A stretch of DNA of 64,000 nt from Erwinia typographi (GCF_000773975.1 NZ_JRUQ01000038.1:60236-124235); one strand, 5' to 3'. Numbered from the stretch's first letter, positions 1 to 9,543 are shown. Numbers and translations: made by a program. The notes: generated by a model not told the origin, from the sequence alone.

Positions 1-4
1 AATT

Positions 5-520
5 TTAGCTTAAATTATTTTTTATAATAGAATTTAAAAAAATAAAAAATATCAGCAACGAAAAATACATCGCTGGGAATACTATAATAGTATAAAACAG
101 ACTCAATCCTAAGATGCCGTTTGTCAACCCTCGTATTAATCCATTTGCCTCAGTCAGCTCTAAATGACAAAAATAAAATAGATAATAAATTACAAAAACA
201 AACAGAGCATACTGAAAAAAAGTAGCATATAACTTAAAATTAGTTTCGAACTTGTGCTTTAAATCCAAAGCTCTGTATAAAGTTAAAAATGCTATAAATG
301 AGAGTAGTGGTGCGACAATCCCTACATAAGAGTTAAGCCTGTAACTTACTAATGGGAAATTCCCCGAAGTTATTCCACCATTGTTATTGATTATTTTTCC
401 AAATAATATGACAGGAAAGTCAACACCACAAACAATCAGGAACATTGGCAATATACCAATTAAAAGAAAACCGATTGTAACCTTAGAAAAATTGCGTGCT
501 ATTGTAGATTTTTTATCCAT
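5..520 (-). CDS. AT-rich multi-spanning membrane protein, unknown function
   Basis: I do not recognise this protein. The preferred start gives about 171 residues beginning MDKKSTIARN, because an AGGGG ribosome-binding site lies just upstream; the frame stays open to 586 but nothing supports that longer start. At least four hydrophobic stretches are visible (around an early VTIGFLLIG segment, a VAPLLSFIAFLTLY segment, a YALFVFVIYYLFYF segment and a C-terminal LSLFYTIIVFPAMYF segment), so an inner-membrane protein is likely. Base composition is much more AT-rich than the phn locus to its right and resembles the AT-rich genes near 26 kb, which suggests horizontal acquisition. It ends at the window edge with an intact stop codon. 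Confidence 0.5.
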   Translation of the reverse strand: MDKKSTIARNFSKVTIGFLLIGILPMFLIVCGVDFPVILFGKIINNNGGITSGNFPLVSYRLNSYVGIVAPLLSFIAFLTLYRALDLKHKFETNFKLYATFFQYALFVFVIYYLFYFCHLELTEANGLIRGLTNGILGLSLFYTIIVFPAMYFSLLIFFIFLNSIIKNNLS

Positions 521-586
521 AAAAACCCCTAATGGCGTTGTATAAAGTACCTTAATTAAGGCAAGAGTACACCGATAATATAGCAT

Positions 587-990
587 CCCCCTGTAACTTA
601 CTGTAGCCCTACTCTTTCGCTCTCACCGTCGACGGTCCTTCTTTTCGAGCCAATAACGCCGCCAGTTGTTAGTTATGCGATTTCAATGATTTAAATTCAC
701 CTGTCATAGCCGCTTTTGTTTCGGCACCTCAGTTGCTTCTTTCAGCGCCTTATCCAATGCTGTTTGTCAGGATTTCAGTTTTGTTTTAGTATGTTACGAC
801 TGCACTGGACTCAGGTCAAAAGCATCATTGTCTTCCCGGCGTTAGCGCACATTTCCCGTTCTATTACCCCCTCAAAACCGTTCTGAGGCATTTCTACTAT
901 GCTTACCGGTACTACAGGACGCCACGAAAGTGCATTTCTGTGCTTTTTCCCCATATTAATTTGTTATTGTCCTTTTGGAAGGAGTCGTCG
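587..990. other. intergenic region with possible decayed coding sequence
   Basis: No intact gene is seen in these 404 bases. On the minus strand, short stretches read like coding sequence in shifting frames (ALDKALKEATEVPKQKR, then LKSHN, then QLAALLARKEG) separated by stops, so this may be the remnant of a degraded gene whose family I cannot name. The ribosome-binding site GGAAGGAG of the next gene lies at the right end. Confidence 0.3.
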
Positions 991-2370
991 ATGACCAGTG
1001 AAAATGGCGGATACCCTCGTCGCAATCCTCAGCCCGTTGCCGATGGCAAAGTGTGGAACTGGGCGCAAAACGCCACGCTGGGCGATAAAAGCGCGGTCAG
1101 CACGCCGGAAACCGAAGCCGAACTACAGGCGCTGATCGCCGCCAGCGGTGGAAAAATCCGCGTGATGGGCAGCAGGATGTCGCCAGGGCGGATGCTGCAA
1201 CTGGCCGACAGGGGCGATACCCTGCTGGATCTGAGCCGCCTGCGCGGGCTGCTGGCGGTGACCGAAGAGAGCGCAACCTTTGCTGGCGGTACGCCGCTGC
1301 ACGAAGTGTATGAAATCCTCTCCGGGATGGGCAGAATGCTGCCCGCTTCGCCGGGGGTGATAGCCGCACAATCGCTGGCTGGCGCGCTGGCGACCGGCAC
1401 CCACGGCCAGGGCCTACAGCAAAGTTCGATTGCCGATGAGGCGCTCAGCATCCGTATGGTGCTGGCGGACGGCAGCGTGGCGGAATATGACCGCCAACAT
1501 CGCTGGTTCGGCGCCGTACAGCTCGGCTTAGGTTCACTAGGGGTTGTCACGCAGGTGACCCTGCGCACTCAGCCCTCGCTGGTTTATACCTGCTATAAAA
1601 ATGCCGTCGCCGCCGATACGCTGGAGCAGGATCTTATCGACTGGAACCGGAACTACGCGCTGAGCAAAGCCTGGTGGTTCCCCAATGAAAATCAGGTTCA
1701 CGTCTGGGCAGCCCGGGAAGCGACTGCGGATGAGGCTGCACGTTATCACGACAATAACGACGATCTGCTCAGGCAGGAAGAGACCAGCGATGCGATGAAT
1801 GAGACCATCGATCAGACGCTTGAGCATATGCGAAGCGACACTAAAATTGTCGATGAAAACGGCAAGCCGTTCCGCACCGTCACGCGCTTCAAGGATTTCT
1901 CAGACGTCACCGGCGATGTCTATCAGGTCTTCTGCCGGGGCATCGCCACGCCACAAATCAATGTGGAAATTGCGATTCCGCTAGCCATAACTGGCGAGAC
2001 GATCGGTAAGATTAAAGCGTGGCACAGCGCGACCCAACCTCATATGCACTACCCGATTATTCTGCGCTGCACCGGCCCTTCCTCTTGCTGGCTCAGCCCG
2101 GCGTATCAGCAGGAAACCTGCTTCTTTGGCTTCGTGGTCTATTACGCCGAAGACGGATCGCTTTCAGAAGAGGGCGTGAGCTTTCTGCGGGCGGTCGAAG
2201 AAGTGCTGGCGGAGGTTGGCGGCAGGCCGCACTGGGGAAAATATTTTGAGGCGCCGCTCTATAACTGGTCCGCGCTCTACCCGCACTGGGCTGACTTCGT
2301 TGAGGTTCGCCAGGCGTTGGACCCGCAGCACAAATTTGACAATGCGTTTACCTCAGCGCTATTTGACTGA
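991..2370 (+). CDS. FAD-linked oxidoreductase, lactone-oxidase (ALO) type
   Basis: The 459-residue protein has the two-domain plan of the vanillyl-alcohol oxidase/PCMH superfamily. The N-terminal half is the FAD-binding fold, with the run LLDLSRLRGLL, an AGGTPLHEVYE segment and the GALATGTHG loop. The C-terminal half is an aldono-lactone oxidase-like substrate domain ending in a HWGK motif followed by a LDPQHKFDN segment. Relatives include L-gulono- and D-arabinono-lactone oxidases, but the substrate here is unknown. In many relatives the loop reads GSGHS and its histidine bonds covalently to FAD; here it reads GSRMS, so flavin is probably non-covalent. The start at 991 is chosen for the GGAAGGAG site six bases upstream; an upstream in-frame ATG at 940 has no such site. 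It is followed 18 bases later by a glycosyltransferase, probably in one transcript. Confidence 0.75.
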   Translation: MTSENGGYPRRNPQPVADGKVWNWAQNATLGDKSAVSTPETEAELQALIAASGGKIRVMGSRMSPGRMLQLADRGDTLLDLSRLRGLLAVTEESATFAGGTPLHEVYEILSGMGRMLPASPGVIAAQSLAGALATGTHGQGLQQSSIADEALSIRMVLADGSVAEYDRQHRWFGAVQLGLGSLGVVTQVTLRTQPSLVYTCYKNAVAADTLEQDLIDWNRNYALSKAWWFPNENQVHVWAAREATADEAARYHDNNDDLLRQEETSDAMNETIDQTLEHMRSDTKIVDENGKPFRTVTRFKDFSDVTGDVYQVFCRGIATPQINVEIAIPLAITGETIGKIKAWHSATQPHMHYPIILRCTGPSSCWLSPAYQQETCFFGFVVYYAEDGSLSEEGVSFLRAVEEVLAEVGGRPHWGKYFEAPLYNWSALYPHWADFVEVRQALDPQHKFDNAFTSALFD

Positions 2371-2388
2371 TTATCAAGGAGAAGGCCA

Positions 2389-3210
2389 ATGAAGGCTTGG
2401 ACGACCCTGCTGACGCAGCCTGGCTATCTGGCTGGCGTGCAGACGCTGAAGAAATCGCTAACGCAGGCTGGCAGCGCTTATCCGCTGGTGGTCATGGTAA
2501 CGCAAAACATTGATGCCAAAACCCGCCTGACGCTGGAAAAGGAAGGCTGTCTGCTGCGCGATGTTCAGCCCATCAGCCCCAACCGCACCCTGAAACATAA
2601 TTACGCCAACGCCCGCTTTGCGGAAGTCTGGACTAAACTGGCCGTCTGGAAGCTCATTGAATTCGAACGCGTGGTGTTCCTTGATGCGGACATGCTGGTT
2701 ACGCAGAATATGGACGAGCTGTTCGATTTAGCGCTGGAAGATCAGGAGATCGCCGCCTGCCACGCCTGCCGCTGCAATCCGAACAAAATCCCCAGCTATC
2801 CCAAAAGCTGGCGACCGGAGAACTGCTTTTACAGCTATTGCCGGGGTTTGCAGCACAGCGAAGAGCTGGAGCAGGTAGATAACTACCTCAACGGCGGTTT
2901 TCTGGTGCTGAGGCCAGACGAAGCGGTGTTCGGGGAGATGGTGCAACAGCTGTCAGAGCTTGAGGATCTCTCCCGCTACCTGTTTGCCGAGCAGGATTTT
3001 CTCAACGACTTCTTCCATCAACGCTGGAAACCGCTGCCCTACATCTATAACGCGTTAAAAACGCTGCCCTTCCAGCACGCCGCAATGTGGGAGATCGATG
3101 AGGTGAAGAACCTGCACTTTATTATCGATAAGCCCTGGGAAAAGCCGCTGGACCCAAACGACAGGTACTATGCGTTAAATAAAATGTGGTGGGACACGGC
3201 AAAAAGCTGA
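2389..3210 (+). CDS. family 8 glycosyltransferase
   Basis: The 273-residue protein resembles glycogenin/galactinol-synthase-type GT8 enzymes, which are metal-dependent retaining transferases using nucleotide sugars. The metal-binding DxD is visible in VVFLDADMLV (about residues 96-105), and a NGGFLVLRP segment (about residues 168-176) matches the conserved acceptor-side loop. A KPW segment near the C-terminus also fits. No signal peptide or membrane segment is seen, so it should act in the cytoplasm. The start has a good AAGGAGAAGG site and lies 18 bases after the lactone-oxidase-like gene, which implies cotranscription. The acceptor is unknown; the pairing suggests joint modification of a small sugar or sugar alcohol. 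It converges with phnE, leaving 15 bases between the stop codons. Confidence 0.75.
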   Translation: MKAWTTLLTQPGYLAGVQTLKKSLTQAGSAYPLVVMVTQNIDAKTRLTLEKEGCLLRDVQPISPNRTLKHNYANARFAEVWTKLAVWKLIEFERVVFLDADMLVTQNMDELFDLALEDQEIAACHACRCNPNKIPSYPKSWRPENCFYSYCRGLQHSEELEQVDNYLNGGFLVLRPDEAVFGEMVQQLSELEDLSRYLFAEQDFLNDFFHQRWKPLPYIYNALKTLPFQHAAMWEIDEVKNLHFIIDKPWEKPLDPNDRYYALNKMWWDTAKS

Positions 3211-3225
3211 CCGTCGGCCGTCCCG

Positions 3226-4107
3226 CTACTTTTGTCCGAACAGCGGGATCGGCTTACCGGTGATGTAACGCTTGCGCAGCCTGGCGGAGACGTAATCCAT
3301 GGCCATCACAATCACCACCAGAATCATGGTGATAAACATCACCACATCCCAGTTCCACAAGCGCATATTCTCCGCATAAACCAACCCTACGCCGCCAGCG
3401 CCGACAAAGCCCAGTACCGCCGCAGAACGGGTATTCGACTCAATCTGATACAGGCTCAGCGCCAGAAACGCCGGGAAGGATTGGGTAAAAATCCCGTAGC
3501 GGTGCTTTTGCAACGCGTTCGCGCCGACGGCGTTCAGGCCACGACCAGGCGAGCGTTCTACCGCCTCATGTCCTTCCGCATACAGTTTGCCGAGCAGCCC
3601 CACATCCTGCATCACAATCGCCAGCACGCCAGCCAGCGGTCCCATCCCCACCGCACGGACGAAAATCAGTCCCCAAATCGCCATATCAATCCCGCGCAGG
3701 ATATCGAGCAGGCGGCGCACGACAAGCGCCACCGGACGAAGCGGCTTGGCAGACATCACGTTGCGGGCGGCCAGAAAGGAGATCGGCAGCGCCAGCAATG
3801 TCGCGGTGATCGTGCCGGCAAATACGATAGCAAGCGTGATAAATATCTGGTTGAAATAGTAGGCAAACGGCCAGTTTACCACGTCGTGCCAGACAAACAT
3901 GCGCAGGAAATAGCGGCTAATCTGCGTGCTGCCGGTAGCCAGCTGCGCCCAGGAAATGCCGAACATATTAAAGAAGAAAACGTAATAGAGCAGCACGGCG
4001 GCGGCGAGCAGTCCAATCCTGCGCAGATAGCGGCGCTGAACGGCAAAAAGTTCGCGGTGCTGCGTCTTCAGGTCGTGTAATGCGTCCGAACTGGCTAATG
4101 CGATCAT
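3226..4107 (-). CDS. phnE: phosphonate ABC transporter permease, second copy
   Basis: The 293-residue inner-membrane permease is the last gene of the phnCDEE import block. Several transmembrane segments are visible, starting with LLAAVLLYYVFFF, and the permease signature region contains EAVERSPGRGLNAVGAN followed by VLGFVGAGGVGLVYA, the loop that contacts the ATPase. Together with the preceding paralogue it would form the heterodimeric channel through which PhnD delivers phosphonates. Its start overlaps the stop of the upstream permease by four bases (ATGA), so the two are translationally coupled. Two adjacent phnE-like permeases are known from other bacterial phn loci; I assign the symbol by family and position. 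Confidence 0.88.
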   Translation of the reverse strand: MIALASSDALHDLKTQHRELFAVQRRYLRRIGLLAAAVLLYYVFFFNMFGISWAQLATGSTQISRYFLRMFVWHDVVNWPFAYYFNQIFITLAIVFAGTITATLLALPISFLAARNVMSAKPLRPVALVVRRLLDILRGIDMAIWGLIFVRAVGMGPLAGVLAIVMQDVGLLGKLYAEGHEAVERSPGRGLNAVGANALQKHRYGIFTQSFPAFLALSLYQIESNTRSAAVLGFVGAGGVGLVYAENMRLWNWDVVMFITMILVVIVMAMDYVSARLRKRYITGKPIPLFGQK

Positions 4108-4973
4108 GCTGCCTGCCCCTCAACTACCCAACGGCGTAACCGCCCGGAGAGCGTATCCAGTAACGAGACCACCAGGATAATCAGCAGCATGGTCATGCTG
4201 ACCTGATCGTAGCGGTCCAGCTTGATATTGGTCATCAGCTCCTGGCCGATGCCGCCCGCGCCCACCAGCCCCAGAATGGTGGACTGCCGGAAATTGACCT
4301 CAAGACGCATAAAGCTATAGGAGAGAAACACCGGCTTCACCTGCGGCCAGAGCGCGAAGCGCATTCTCTGAAGCGGCCCGGCGCCACAGGAAGCCAGCCC
4401 GCGACCGGGTTTGTCAGAAGTGCTTTCAATCGCTTCGTAAAACAGTTTGGTCAGGCTGCCAATGGTATGCAGCGCCAGCGCCATAAAGCCGGGGATCACG
4501 CCGATGCCAAAGGCCATCACAAACATCACCGCCCAGGCCAGCTCCGGCATAGTCCGTAAAAAAGCCACCGCAGCGCGGATGGCGTAGCGCAGCCAGACTG
4601 GCGACTGAGTATTGTCAGCGGCCAGGAACGCCAGAATCACCGCGGCGGCGACCGAGAGCAGCGTGGCGGCCAGCGCCAGGTTCAGCGTTTCCCAAATCAG
4701 CGGCAGCTGAATATGCAGCCGGTATCCCCAGTAAGCCAGCGACCCTTCGGTGTGCCCGTCGGCAAACAGCAGATTCCAGTGCAGCACCGGCACGGTTTCA
4801 GCAAGATAGTCGAAGAAGTGCGGCACAGAGGTCCAGAGTGTGCTCAGGCTGAATTCGGAGAGCGCGCCGGAGCCGAGGTAGAGAGCCAGAAGAATCAGCG
4901 ACCAGAGAACCGTATCGCGTTTCTGCCTGCCACGGATCTGCTGATAATAGCGCTCGAAATCTGTGTTTTGCAT
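4104..4973 (-). CDS. phnE: phosphonate ABC transporter permease, first copy
   Basis: This 289-residue permease is paralogous to the one downstream. It has a hydrophobic segment near residue 25, several more through the middle, and the coupling region ESTSDKPGRGLASCGAG followed by ILGLVGAGGIGQEL. It would form the channel of the phosphonate importer with the second PhnE, energised by PhnC and fed by PhnD. It lies about 100 bases after phnD in the same direction. Compared with the second copy the signature loop is equally well preserved, so neither looks degenerate. The gap to phnD holds a GC-rich stretch but no clear terminator. Confidence 0.88.
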   Translation of the reverse strand: MQNTDFERYYQQIRGRQKRDTVLWSLILLALYLGSGALSEFSLSTLWTSVPHFFDYLAETVPVLHWNLLFADGHTEGSLAYWGYRLHIQLPLIWETLNLALAATLLSVAAAVILAFLAADNTQSPVWLRYAIRAAVAFLRTMPELAWAVMFVMAFGIGVIPGFMALALHTIGSLTKLFYEAIESTSDKPGRGLASCGAGPLQRMRFALWPQVKPVFLSYSFMRLEVNFRQSTILGLVGAGGIGQELMTNIKLDRYDQVSMTMLLIILVVSLLDTLSGRLRRWVVEGQAA

Positions 4974-5072
4974 ACGTAAACCGGTTTTGAGTGGCGACCG
5001 CTAGCGGCCCATAAAACTTTCCGCACACGCAAGGTGGCGCCCGTCCCGCCCCGGCAAGACAGGCGCTACGGG

Positions 5073-5996
5073 TTAGCGCGCCTTCGTCAGCTCGCGTTTC
5101 ATATCGATAATGTTCTGGTAATCCGCCACGGTACCCGGCGCAATATGCTGAGTACCGCCCATCGCTTTGATAAAGCAGCCGTGGTCGCTGGTATCCAGTT
5201 TCTTGATCGCGGTAATCAGCTTCGCTTTGAAATCAGCATCCAGCTTGTTGCTGACCAGGATTGGGCCGTTGGGGATCAGCGGCGATTCCCAGATAATGCG
5301 GATCTGCTTCATCAGGTCCGGGTGGTCCATACGAATCATGCGGGTGAACGCGCCTGCGGTGTAGCCAGTGTTGTAGTCGCCAATCATCGAGGCCCAGGTC
5401 ACTGCGCCTTCGAACTGACCGTTCAGTACGCCCAACACGTCCTGTTCGTGACCGCCGGAGAAGGTCACGCTGGAGAAGAAGCCGTTGTATTTGTCGTCAA
5501 TCGAGCCACCGAAGGTTTTCTTGAAGGTCTGGTTCGGGATCAGGAAGCCGGAAGTGGAGTCCGGGTCAGCCATACCAAACGATTTACCCTTCAGGTCTTC
5601 CAGCTTTTTGTACGGGCTGTCGGCTTTGACGATCACCACGGAGTGGTAGCCGGTAGACTTATCGCTGTCATCAGCGGCAATCCCTACCACCTCGACCGCG
5701 TTGGGATCGTTGAGGTAAACGGAAGCGTAAGAGGATGGCGACATGCTCAGCACCATATCCACTTTACCGCCCAGCAGGCCCTGGATAACGCCAGAGTAGT
5801 CGGATGAGTTGCGCAGTTTGGTGTCGGTTCCTAACTCTTTATCAAAGAAGGTTTTCACGCACTGGTTATCACCAATTTGCTGCGTGGCGTTCTGACCACC
5901 CAAAATGCCTAAGTTCAGTTCCTTTGGCGTGGCAGCCTGAGCAACGCCAGATGCCATTACGCTGACCAGAAGTGCCGATAAGAATAATTTTTTCAT
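5073..5996 (-). CDS. phnD: phosphonate-binding periplasmic protein
   Basis: At about 307 residues this is the substrate-binding protein of the phosphonate importer, close to the family length (E. coli PhnD is 338). The N-terminus MKKLFLSALLVSVMASGVAQA is a typical Sec signal peptide, so the start at 5996 is preferred over the upstream in-frame ATG at 6053, which would bury the signal. The mature part contains SPSSYASVYLNDPNAVEVVG, SYKKLEDLKGKSFGMADPDSTSGF-type features of the PhnD/PtxB family, and a VTWASMIGDY segment of the ligand pocket. It follows phnC by 28 bases and precedes both phnE genes, so all four are probably one transcript under the Pho boxes upstream of phnC. Confidence 0.9.
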   Translation of the reverse strand: MKKLFLSALLVSVMASGVAQAATPKELNLGILGGQNATQQIGDNQCVKTFFDKELGTDTKLRNSSDYSGVIQGLLGGKVDMVLSMSPSSYASVYLNDPNAVEVVGIAADDSDKSTGYHSVVIVKADSPYKKLEDLKGKSFGMADPDSTSGFLIPNQTFKKTFGGSIDDKYNGFFSSVTFSGGHEQDVLGVLNGQFEGAVTWASMIGDYNTGYTAGAFTRMIRMDHPDLMKQIRIIWESPLIPNGPILVSNKLDADFKAKLITAIKKLDTSDHGCFIKAMGGTQHIAPGTVADYQNIIDMKRELTKAR

Positions 5997-6024
5997 TGCT
6001 GAGTCCGTATCCCCAAAAAAGGTC

Positions 6025-6858
6025 TTAGTTAAGTTGCGCTCTTTCTTCGCCATACAGCGTATGGAGAAGATCTTCTGTTAACTGCGACGGATGCCCGTCA
6101 AATACAATCCGCCCTTTGGCAATGCCAATGGCGCGGGTGCAGTACTCTTTCACCAGCTCAACCGAGTGCAGGTTGACCATCACGCTGATGCCGTTGTCAC
6201 TCACCTGACGCAGCACGTCCATGATGCGCCGGGTATTTTTCGGGTCGAGCGAGGCGACAGGTTCGTCGGCCAGCAGAATTTTCGGGTTCTGCATTAGCGC
6301 ACGGCAAATCGCCACGCGCTGCATCTGTCCGCCGGAGAGGTTCTCCGCACGCTGTAACGCCTGCGGCAGCATATTCAGCCACTCCAGCAGGCCAATGGCG
6401 CGAGCGCGGTCGCTATCGGGGAACACTTTGAAGAAGGATTTCAGCGTGGAAGTCTGGCTGAGGCGGCCAAGCAAAACATTGGTGAGCACATCGAGGCGTG
6501 GGACCAGGCAGAAGTCCTGGAAAATCATCCCGCACTCGCTTCGCCACTGGCGCATCTGGCGGGCATTCAGCGCAACGATATTCTGCTGCTGACCGGATTC
6601 ACGGTAATTAAGGATTTCACCTGCGGTAGCGGGCAGCGTGCCGTTCAGCACATGCAGCAGCGTCGACTTACCGGCACCTGAACGCCCTACAACCGCCACC
6701 AGCTCGCCAGCGTGCAGATCGAAATTGATGTCGTCCAGCACGCGACTCTGCGCGTTATACGCTTTGCCCAGCCCCTTCACGGCAAGCACTTTTTTCTGCG
6801 CCGAACGCAGTGGGGTGACCTCAGGAGCGGGGGCCGGTTTTAACATTGCCTGTGCCAT
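6025..6858 (-). CDS. phnC: phosphonate ABC transporter ATP-binding protein
   Basis: The 277-residue ATPase has Walker [10 protein letters not shown], signature LSGGQMQR, Walker [14 protein letters not shown] and the switch histidine in MVNLHSVEL. It powers import of phosphonates through PhnE with PhnD as binding protein. The frame is open upstream to 7035, but that extension would run through the Pho boxes; the ATG at 6858, preceded by CGGGAAAA, gives the family length (E. coli PhnC is 262) and is preferred. It starts the phnCDEE block, 180 bases after phnP, and so has room for its own promoter. In E. coli phnC leads the whole phn operon, whereas here it follows phnP. Confidence 0.9.
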   Translation of the reverse strand: MAQAMLKPAPAPEVTPLRSAQKKVLAVKGLGKAYNAQSRVLDDINFDLHAGELVAVVGRSGAGKSTLLHVLNGTLPATAGEILNYRESGQQQNIVALNARQMRQWRSECGMIFQDFCLVPRLDVLTNVLLGRLSQTSTLKSFFKVFPDSDRARAIGLLEWLNMLPQALQRAENLSGGQMQRVAICRALMQNPKILLADEPVASLDPKNTRRIMDVLRQVSDNGISVMVNLHSVELVKEYCTRAIGIAKGRIVFDGHPSQLTEDLLHTLYGEERAQLN

Positions 6859-6917
6859 AATTTTTCCCGTAGTGAGCCAGGCGTTACGCCTTGTGGGCCC
6901 TATTAACGGCGAGCGCA

Positions 6918-6957
6918 GTGACAGTTTAATGACGCCGGGATGATGAAAAAATGACGC
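6918..6957 (-). promoter_or_regulatory. tandem Pho boxes upstream of phnC
   Basis: Read on the minus strand, four 7-mers GCGTCAT, TCATCAT, GCGTCAT and CTGTCAC are separated by exactly four bases each. That is the 11-base period of PhoB sites (consensus CTGTCAT-N4-CTGTCAT). The proximal pair GCGTCAT-TAAA-CTGTCAC is the stronger. They lie 60-100 bases before phnC, so PhoB activation of phnCDEE under phosphate limitation is expected. Confidence 0.75.
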
Positions 6958-7038
6958 GGGCCGATAGCCGGTTCCACATCTTGTGTTCAGACGCAGCGAT
7001 TCCGCTGCCGGACCAGCCTGCGAGCAGCCCTCCACATT

Positions 7039-7788
7039 TCAGATCTCCAGCGTCAGCCCGTCATACGCCGCGGCCACGCTGTTCGGCAACTCGTTCTCCG
7101 CCAGCCAGTTATCCACCTCATGGCTGATATGCGTCAGCCAGGTCTGTCCCGGCGAGAGCTGATGATGAAGCGTCAGCGCCAGCGAGATATCGTTGTGGTT
7201 GTGCGGCGGGTCGTTGGCCGGCGCGTAGCTACAGTCGAGCACCAGATGATCCAAATTCCGCTGCTGTAGCCAGCTCAGGGTCTGCTCAGGCAACCCGACC
7301 GTATCCGTCAGGTAGGTCAGACGCCTGCCCTGATGTTCAATCAGATAGCCGTAGGTGACTTTAGAATGGATTAGCGGCAGCGGGGTGACCAGCAGCGTGC
7401 CGCAGGGCAGCGGGTCGAACGGCCGCAGGAACGGCTGAAACGCCAGCAGGCCGGGATGACGATAGAGATCGTCACAGCCCTGCTCGTCAGGCGGACAGTA
7501 AACCGGAATTTTTGGCCCCTTTCCCCAGCGCAGCGCAAACAACCCCTGCACATGGTCCATATGAAAGTGGGTTAATAAAATGCGATCCAGCTCGCCGGGA
7601 GCAAACTGTTTCTCCAGATGGCAAAGACCGGCGTCCAGCAGCGTGGTCTGCCCGTCGTGGCGGATCACCGCGCTGGCTGGCCCTCGCCGTCGTTCGGGCT
7701 GCTGCTGCGCCAGCTCGCAGGCCGGACAAAAGCAGCCAAATACCGGAACCTGGCGCACGTCGCCGGTGCCTGAAAAGGTAAATTTCAT
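7039..7788 (-). CDS. phnP: phosphoribosyl 1,2-cyclic phosphate phosphodiesterase
   Basis: The 249-residue protein belongs to the metallo-beta-lactamase fold. It opens the 5-phosphoribosyl-1,2-cyclic phosphate released by PhnJ, yielding ribose 1,5-bisphosphate. The metal motif THFHMDHVQG is present near residue 76, followed by the LRWG and DTVGLP regions and a late THISHEVD segment. The N-terminal FTFSGTGDVRQVPVFGC and CPAC motif match PhnP, where cysteines bind an extra zinc. Length equals E. coli PhnP (252). It follows phnN after 67 bases; the acetyltransferase phnO that separates them in E. coli is absent. Confidence 0.92.
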   Translation of the reverse strand: MKFTFSGTGDVRQVPVFGCFCPACELAQQQPERRRGPASAVIRHDGQTTLLDAGLCHLEKQFAPGELDRILLTHFHMDHVQGLFALRWGKGPKIPVYCPPDEQGCDDLYRHPGLLAFQPFLRPFDPLPCGTLLVTPLPLIHSKVTYGYLIEHQGRRLTYLTDTVGLPEQTLSWLQQRNLDHLVLDCSYAPANDPPHNHNDISLALTLHHQLSPGQTWLTHISHEVDNWLAENELPNSVAAAYDGLTLEI

Positions 7789-7855
7789 AGCCGAATGACT
7801 CCATCAGCAGGAGCAGGCCCTGTCGCTTACGGGCCTGGCCTCGCGCCGCAAGGTT

Positions 7856-8407
7856 TCAGGATCGCCCATTCACAGGATCGGCCAGCAGCGTAAGAAACTG
7901 GCTAAGCGTCTGACTCAGCGGGCCGTCGTTGTTAAGCATCATGCACGAGGCGGGCGGCAGCGCTTCGACAGCCCGCCGCAGCCGCTGGGCAATCTGCTCT
8001 TCCCCTTCCCTGCCGCGCTGCCTGAGGCGCTGGACCAGCACCGCGGGCGAGACCTGAAGACAAACCGGCAGCAGCCTGCTGCCATAGCGCAACTCCACCG
8101 CTGGCAGATGCTGCCGCGAGCCGTTAACCACCACCGCCAGCCCCTGCTCAAGCCAGAGATCGATTTCCACCCCGAGCGCGTAGTGGTGCTGATGCGCCTG
8201 CCAGTCGATGGCGAACAGCCCTTTCTCCCGACGGCGGTGAAATTCGGTTTCGCTGAGGGCAATATGATTTTCGCCCCCGGCATCGGCCGCGCGGGTAATA
8301 TAGCGATGCGCTACCAGCACGCCCGGCGGCGCCGTTTCCCGCAGCGCATCAAGCAGGCTGTCCTTACCTGAACCCGACGCGCCCATCAGCCAGATTAGCC
8401 TCGCCAT
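7856..8407 (-). CDS. phnN: ribose 1,5-bisphosphate phosphokinase
   Basis: The 183-residue kinase phosphorylates ribose 1,5-bisphosphate to PRPP, the last step of the C-P lyase route. It has a guanylate-kinase-like fold with P-loop GASGSGKDS at the very N-terminus and a HRYITR segment typical of PhnN. The start MARLIWLMG at 8407 is preferred over the in-frame upstream ATG because it overlaps the phnM stop by one base (TGATG) and gives the E. coli length (185). It sits between phnM and phnP on the same transcript. Confidence 0.9.
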   Translation of the reverse strand: MARLIWLMGASGSGKDSLLDALRETAPPGVLVAHRYITRAADAGGENHIALSETEFHRRREKGLFAIDWQAHQHHYALGVEIDLWLEQGLAVVVNGSRQHLPAVELRYGSRLLPVCLQVSPAVLVQRLRQRGREGEEQIAQRLRRAVEALPPASCMMLNNDGPLSQTLSQFLTLLADPVNGRS

Positions 8408-9543
8408 CACCAGACGGCCCGACCTTTCGCCCACACCGACTTCACGTAGACCTGCTGCTGATGCTGCGTCACCAGCACCAGATCGGCCCGTTTCCCTTCG
8501 GCAATCACGCCGCGATCGGTCAGACCAATTGAGCGCGCGGGATTACTGGTGACCATCGCAATCGTCTCCGGCAGCTGGTAGTGATTGCTTTCATCTCGTG
8601 CCAGCCGGAAGGCGGCGTCCAGCAGGCTGGCAGGATAGTAATCCGACGAGAGGATATCGAGCATGCCGAGCGATGCCAGCCGGTGCGCCGCTACGTTGCC
8701 GGAGTGCGAACCGCCGCGCACAATGTTCGGTGCGCCCATCAGGACCTGCAAACCCCGTTCGCGAGAGGCCTGCGCGGCCTCTTCGGTGGTCGGGAATTCA
8801 GCGATGGTGCTACCGATACTCATCGACTCTTCCGCGTGCGCCAGCGTGGCGTCGTCATGGCTGGCCAGCGGGATGCGGTGCTGGCGGCACCAGGCCGAAA
8901 TCGCCTGCCGGTTCGGCTGCGACCAGCGCTCGGCAAAGCGCAGCTGGCTGGATTCGAACTCATCCATCTCCGTATCATTCAGGTTGTACTTGCCCTGGAA
9001 ATAGACGCGGTACTTTTCCAGCGAGGTGTACTGGCGTTGCCCCGGCGAATGGTCCATCAGCGACACCAGCGACAGCTCCGGCGTGCACATCAGCTGCTCA
9101 AACAGCGGCAGCGTGGAGTCGTGCGGCAGTTCGCAGCGCAGGTGAATGCGGTGCTCAGCGCGGTTCAGGCGGTGCTTCTCGCTGTACTGGATCGCGCCAA
9201 TCATCTTTTGCAGATTATCAAGGCGGTGGCCGCCGTCACGCACGTCCCCCACCCCAATCGCATCCAGCACCGTGGTAATACCGTTGGCGACCATCAGCGC
9301 ATCGTGGCTGCTCATGGCGGAGTGTGCCGGCCAGTCGACCTTTGGCCGGGGCGTAAAGAATTTGTCGAGGTTGTCGGTGTGCAGCTCCACCATGCCAGGC
9401 ATCAGCCAGTTGCCCTCGCCGTCGATCGCCTGCGGCAGCTGGCTTGGCGTGTCGGAAAAGGCCTGAATCACGCCGTTCTCACACGCCAGCGAGCCGCTGA
9501 CCACTTCATTTTCCAGAATCAGTTTGACGTTATTGATGATCAT
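8407..9543 (-). CDS. phnM: alpha-D-ribose 1-methylphosphonate 5-triphosphate diphosphatase
   Basis: The 378-residue amidohydrolase removes pyrophosphate from ribose 1-methylphosphonate 5-triphosphate before C-P bond cleavage. The length is identical to E. coli PhnM. Visible landmarks are [18 protein letters not shown] near residues 46-63 (metal site), a second histidine cluster in [21 protein letters not shown], and the C-terminal GKRADLVLV segment shared by amidohydrolases. It overlaps phnL by four bases at its start and phnN by one at its end, which indicates tight coupling. Confidence 0.93.
   Translation of the reverse strand: MIINNVKLILENEVVSGSLACENGVIQAFSDTPSQLPQAIDGEGNWLMPGMVELHTDNLDKFFTPRPKVDWPAHSAMSSHDALMVANGITTVLDAIGVGDVRDGGHRLDNLQKMIGAIQYSEKHRLNRAEHRIHLRCELPHDSTLPLFEQLMCTPELSLVSLMDHSPGQRQYTSLEKYRVYFQGKYNLNDTEMDEFESSQLRFAERWSQPNRQAISAWCRQHRIPLASHDDATLAHAEESMSIGSTIAEFPTTEEAAQASRERGLQVLMGAPNIVRGGSHSGNVAAHRLASLGMLDILSSDYYPASLLDAAFRLARDESNHYQLPETIAMVTSNPARSIGLTDRGVIAEGKRADLVLVTQHQQQVYVKSVWAKGRAVW

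Noticed and set aside
3232..4080. Long plus-strand frame opposite phnE
   Set aside because: It is antisense to a well-supported permease and its translation is rich in His, Arg and Gln without domain features.
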